From: Deferribacteraceae bacterium
GTDB lineage: Bacteria; Chrysiogenota; Deferribacteres; Deferribacterales; JAISNW01
DNA: 8,327 nucleotides
Reading direction: 5' to 3'
Assembly (NCBI GenBank): GCA_031276055.1
Contig: JAISNW010000234.1
Coordinates: 1-8,327 of the forward strand
Below are positions 5,933 to 8,327 of the stretch, one piece after another. Under the pieces are notes generated by a model. It was not told the DNA's origin, did no database searches, and was given only the letters and a program-made list of their open reading frames with translations. How positions within the stretch are numbered: position 1 is the stretch's first letter; each line of letters starts with the position of its first letter. The translations under genes and the position numbers were made by a program.

Positions 5933-7002
5933 ACGTAATATCGTTAAAAAATCTTGAAAAGCGCTTCGAAGATCACATTATATTTAAGGGGGTTAATGCT
6001 GATATAGAAAGGGGTGAAGTTGTCTCAATCATTGGTCCGTCAGGCACAGGCAAAAGCACCCTTTTAAGAGCTGTAAACTTTCTTGATCCTGCCACGGGCG
6101 GCGAGGTGTTCTTCAAAGGGGTTAAGGTAGATAAGCAAAATATTGATATTACCCGCAGAAAGATGGGGATGGTTTTTCAGAATTTCGGATTATTCAGCCA
6201 CCTAGACGTTATGGGCAATCTCACAGTTGGTCCTATTAAGCTGCTTAAAAAATCAGCAAGCGAGGCAGAGGCGGCTGCTCTACAGCTCTTAAAACTTGTC
6301 GGCATGGCGGAGCGGGCGCATCACTTTCCATACCAACTATCAGGCGGTCAACGCCAACGTGTAGCTATTGCCCGCTGCCTTGCAATGCAATCAGAGGTTA
6401 TACTCTTTGACGAACCTACCAGCTCTCTTGATCCCACAATGCTGGCAGAGGTAATGGCGGTAATACGCAACCTAGCTAAATCAGGAATGACGATGCTTGT
6501 AGTTACCCATGAGATGGAGTTTGCCCGCGAGATAGCAAACCGCGTATTTTATATGGATGAACAGAGTTTGTATGAAGAGGGATCGCCTGAAGATATATTC
6601 AATAACCCAAAAAAACCTAAGACTCAAGAGTTTATCTTAAAGATCCGCTCTTTTAGCTATGAGATTAAAAATAGAGATTTTGATTTTGCCGAGATGCTTG
6701 GAGGGGTTGAAAATTTCTGTTTCCGCCACGCTGTTGACAAAAAAATTGCAGGGAGGCTGCAGCTGATAGCTGAAGAGTTGGTTGTGAATATTATTGCACA
6801 GCACTATGGCGAGTGCTCATTAAAAGTCAGCTTTTCAAGCAAATTAGGAAACTACACTCTAACTGTAGGATATAAAGGCGCAAACTCAAACATCCTTGAG
6901 ATAATCGGAGACGATCTGCCCGTAATACTGGTCAAAAAAAGTGCAAAAACGGTAAAGCATGAATATATAGACGAAGTTAATATTATTACAGCAACCCTAT
7001 AA
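5929..7002 (+). CDS. Polar amino acid ABC transporter ATPase (GlnQ/HisP-like) with C-terminal degenerate RsbW-like HATPase domain
   Basis: This 357-residue protein is about 115 residues longer than a normal GlnQ/HisP subunit. Residues 1-240 are a complete ABC ATPase: Walker A GPSGTGKST 36-44, Q-loop Q84, signature LSGGQ 137-141, Walker B VILFDEP 157-163, D-loop SSLD 165-168 and H-loop H194. Residues 241-357 resemble an RsbW-type HATPase. The N-box-like IAEELVVNIIAQHYG (280-294) keeps E282/E283 and N287, and the last segment VKKSAKTVKHEYIDEVNI (335-352) parallels the end of the HATPase encoded at 3919-4329. The G1 and G2 glycine motifs are missing (YKGANSN, DDLP), so this domain probably does not bind ATP and may serve as a binding or regulatory surface. 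An alternative, a MetN-type NIL/ACT tail, fits the length but not the sequence. ATG 5929 overlaps the permease stop as ATGA; GAGG at 5916-5919 and AGGG at 5921-5924 serve as ribosome binding site. Confidence 0.85.
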   Translation: MNVISLKNLEKRFEDHIIFKGVNADIERGEVVSIIGPSGTGKSTLLRAVNFLDPATGGEVFFKGVKVDKQNIDITRRKMGMVFQNFGLFSHLDVMGNLTVGPIKLLKKSASEAEAAALQLLKLVGMAERAHHFPYQLSGGQRQRVAIARCLAMQSEVILFDEPTSSLDPTMLAEVMAVIRNLAKSGMTMLVVTHEMEFAREIANRVFYMDEQSLYEEGSPEDIFNNPKKPKTQEFILKIRSFSYEIKNRDFDFAEMLGGVENFCFRHAVDKKIAGRLQLIAEELVVNIIAQHYGECSLKVSFSSKLGNYTLTVGYKGANSNILEIIGDDLPVILVKKSAKTVKHEYIDEVNIITATL

Positions 7003-7012
7003 AACCTAGAAC

Positions 7013-8327
7013 CTAAAAGCCCCTAGAGGCGTCTTCTAATATCCTTAATATTTCAGGCAAGAGCTGTTTTTTTCTTGAAAGCACGCCAGGAAGGTGAAAT
7101 AGGCGGGGCGAAAGAGAACGGTAGGAAAAGAGCCGCTCTCCGCGTTCAAATGGGGTGCACAAAAGAACGCTCTCCTCTAAGATAATATCGGTAATAAGCA
7201 GCATTGCCCAGTTTAAGCCGTGCTTTTCCCGCTGTTTTTCCAACTCTTCGCTCAAAAGAGGCAAAACATCTTCCAGATCAGCTAAAGTTACCGCTTCTGC
7301 CTGCCCTATTCCAAAATTTACACCATATTGATCATAAATCTTAAAATCAGCTGTTATTATCTCTTTTGATGAGCGCGCGCTCAGATTGTCTGTCGCTGCA
7401 AATATTGCCTTTCCAACCTCCTGCCAATCAACTTTTATGAGCGCTGCAAGCTCCTCTAAAGCCGCCCTATCTGCAATAGCAGCTGTTGGGGACTTTAGCA
7501 TGATAGTATCGCTGATTATCCCACCCATAAGAAGTTTGGCTGCTTTTAGAGTGGGAGTTATCTTAGCTGCTTGGTAAAGTTCGTATACTAAAGTGCATGT
7601 GCTCCCCACAGGTTTAGAATAATATGCAACAGGCGTCTCCGTTTTAACAGCGCCTAATCGGTGGTGGTCTACAATCTCTACAACTTCAGCAGTTTCAACC
7701 CCATCTACCGCCTGAGAAGCTTCATTGTGGTCAACAAGGATTAAACTGTTTCTAAATCTTGTTAAAATATTGCTCCGTGTTACAATTCCTAAGAGCAAGC
7801 GGTCTTGATCAACAACTGGAAGGAGGCGTTGGCGGCTATTAAGAATTAACTCCCTTGCCTTATCTATATAGTCATCCTTAGCTATAACTGCTGCATTTTC
7901 ATTCATAATGTTGCGAACAGGGGATGCTAAGATGAGCCGCCTTATCGTTTCAGCAGAATCAAGAGCTGAAAGGTAGACCCACCCTGAATAGCTGCTAAAA
8001 TCCGCCTTTATCTCTGCGGCTCGCTCTTCAGAATCTATCCCTGTGATAATTATAGCGGCTATCCCGCTTTTAAGAGCATAATTAATTACACCCGCCCTAT
8101 TGCCTGCAACTAGAATTGTCCTATGCGCTCCCGCTAGTTCAATATGCTTTATCGATGCTGCCTTAGGCATACTGCCCACCATGATTGCCGCCCTAAACTC
8201 TTCATCCCTTCCTATATGCAAAACCCTTCCCTTTACAACCTTTGGGATATGGCGGGCAAAAAAGCGGTAGATAGGGCGTTTATCAAGATCCTGCTGGATA
8301 AATAGGTTTATAAGTTCACGCTCCCCA
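7013..8327 (-). CDS. ppaC: Manganese-type family II inorganic pyrophosphatase with CBS/DRTGG regulatory region, 5' end outside window
   Basis: The frame runs from the right edge to the stop at 7013-7015, giving 437 visible residues. It is open through the edge, so the TTG at 8221 is an internal leucine, not a start. Reading N to C, the visible part has a DRTGG-type domain (RVLHIGRDEE through about LASP), a CBS domain (VRNIMN to RSNIL), the second part of the DHH domain (ILVDHNEASQAVDG; VDHHRLG, with the DHH codons at 7661-7669) and a DHHA2 domain ending PGVLSRKKQLLPEI. The SRKKQ motif is the substrate-binding signature of family II enzymes. The N-terminal DHH motif and first CBS domain, roughly 100-140 residues, lie outside. 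The cytosolic enzyme hydrolyses pyrophosphate to phosphate; CBS-containing members are controlled by adenine nucleotides. It is convergent with the ABC ATPase gene, with 10 bases between stops. Confidence 0.92.
   Translation of the reverse strand, partial: GERELINLFIQQDLDKRPIYRFFARHIPKVVKGRVLHIGRDEEFRAAIMVGSMPKAASIKHIELAGAHRTILVAGNRAGVINYALKSGIAAIIITGIDSEERAAEIKADFSSYSGWVYLSALDSAETIRRLILASPVRNIMNENAAVIAKDDYIDKARELILNSRQRLLPVVDQDRLLLGIVTRSNILTRFRNSLILVDHNEASQAVDGVETAEVVEIVDHHRLGAVKTETPVAYYSKPVGSTCTLVYELYQAAKITPTLKAAKLLMGGIISDTIMLKSPTAAIADRAALEELAALIKVDWQEVGKAIFAATDNLSARSSKEIITADFKIYDQYGVNFGIGQAEAVTLADLEDVLPLLSEELEKQREKHGLNWAMLLITDIILEESVLLCTPFERGERLFSYRSLSPRLFHLPGVLSRKKQLLPEILRILEDASRGF

Noticed and set aside
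5929..7002. MetN-type methionine importer ATPase with a C-terminal NIL domain
   Set aside because: Total length fits, but the tail has an N-box-like EELVVN helix and an RsbW-like ending, and the partner is a fused SBP_bac_3/permease protein, not MetI plus a MetQ lipoprotein.
7000..7035. Bidirectional terminator between the convergent genes
   Set aside because: On the minus strand GCCT and GGGC can pair around CTAG near 7019-7030, followed by TTTT, but the stem is only about four pairs with a G-T pair and lies in coding sequence; on the plus strand no T run follows.
8219..8221. TTG at 8221 as the start of the pyrophosphatase
   Set aside because: The frame stays open to the window edge with family-like sequence (FARHIPKVVKGRV), and the essential N-terminal DHH motif is still missing, so the gene continues outside.

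Overview
The window (roughly 40% GC by eye) looks like a chromosomal segment of an anaerobic, Firmicutes-like bacterium such as a Clostridia or Negativicutes member; Synergistota is also possible. The main reasons are a CBS/DRTGG-regulated family II pyrophosphatase, an SpoIIE/STAS/RsbW-type regulatory trio, ECF-S-like membrane proteins and strong purine-rich Shine-Dalgarno sites. This placement is an inference, because no rRNA or other phylogenetic marker is present. I see no mobile elements, CRISPR arrays or RNA genes.

Layout. Positions 1-286 hold the end of a small DUF3574-like protein. It overlaps by one base a DMT/EamA transporter (286-1188). That gene overlaps by 11 bases a stand-alone ECF-S-like membrane protein (1178-1885). 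After 9 bases comes a large fusion (1895-3592) of a paralogous ECF-S-like membrane region, further membrane helices, a HAMP-like linker and a PP2C/SpoIIE phosphatase. Next, almost back to back, are a STAS anti-sigma-factor antagonist (3606-3911) and an RsbW-like HATPase (3919-4329). A 73-base gap, the only sizeable one, leads to a fused substrate-binding/permease protein of a polar amino acid ABC transporter (4403-5932). Its ATPase follows with an ATGA overlap (5929-7002). Convergent to these, ending 10 bases away, is the 3' part of ppaC on the minus strand (7013-8327), whose 5' end lies beyond the window.

How the genes may work together. Phosphatase, STAS protein and HATPase kinase form a complete partner-switching module: the kinase phosphorylates the STAS serine, and the membrane phosphatase reverses this when its sensor region is triggered. 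No sigma factor is present to be the output. Instead the downstream ABC ATPase carries an extra C-terminal domain of about 115 residues. It resembles the RsbW-like protein encoded two genes upstream, but its ATP-binding glycine motifs are lost. The most interesting hypothesis is that this degenerate domain is a docking site through which the STAS switch controls amino acid transport, or through which transport informs the switch. A second unusual point is that the fused binding protein has its two lobes in the order lobe 2 then lobe 1, like a circular permutation.
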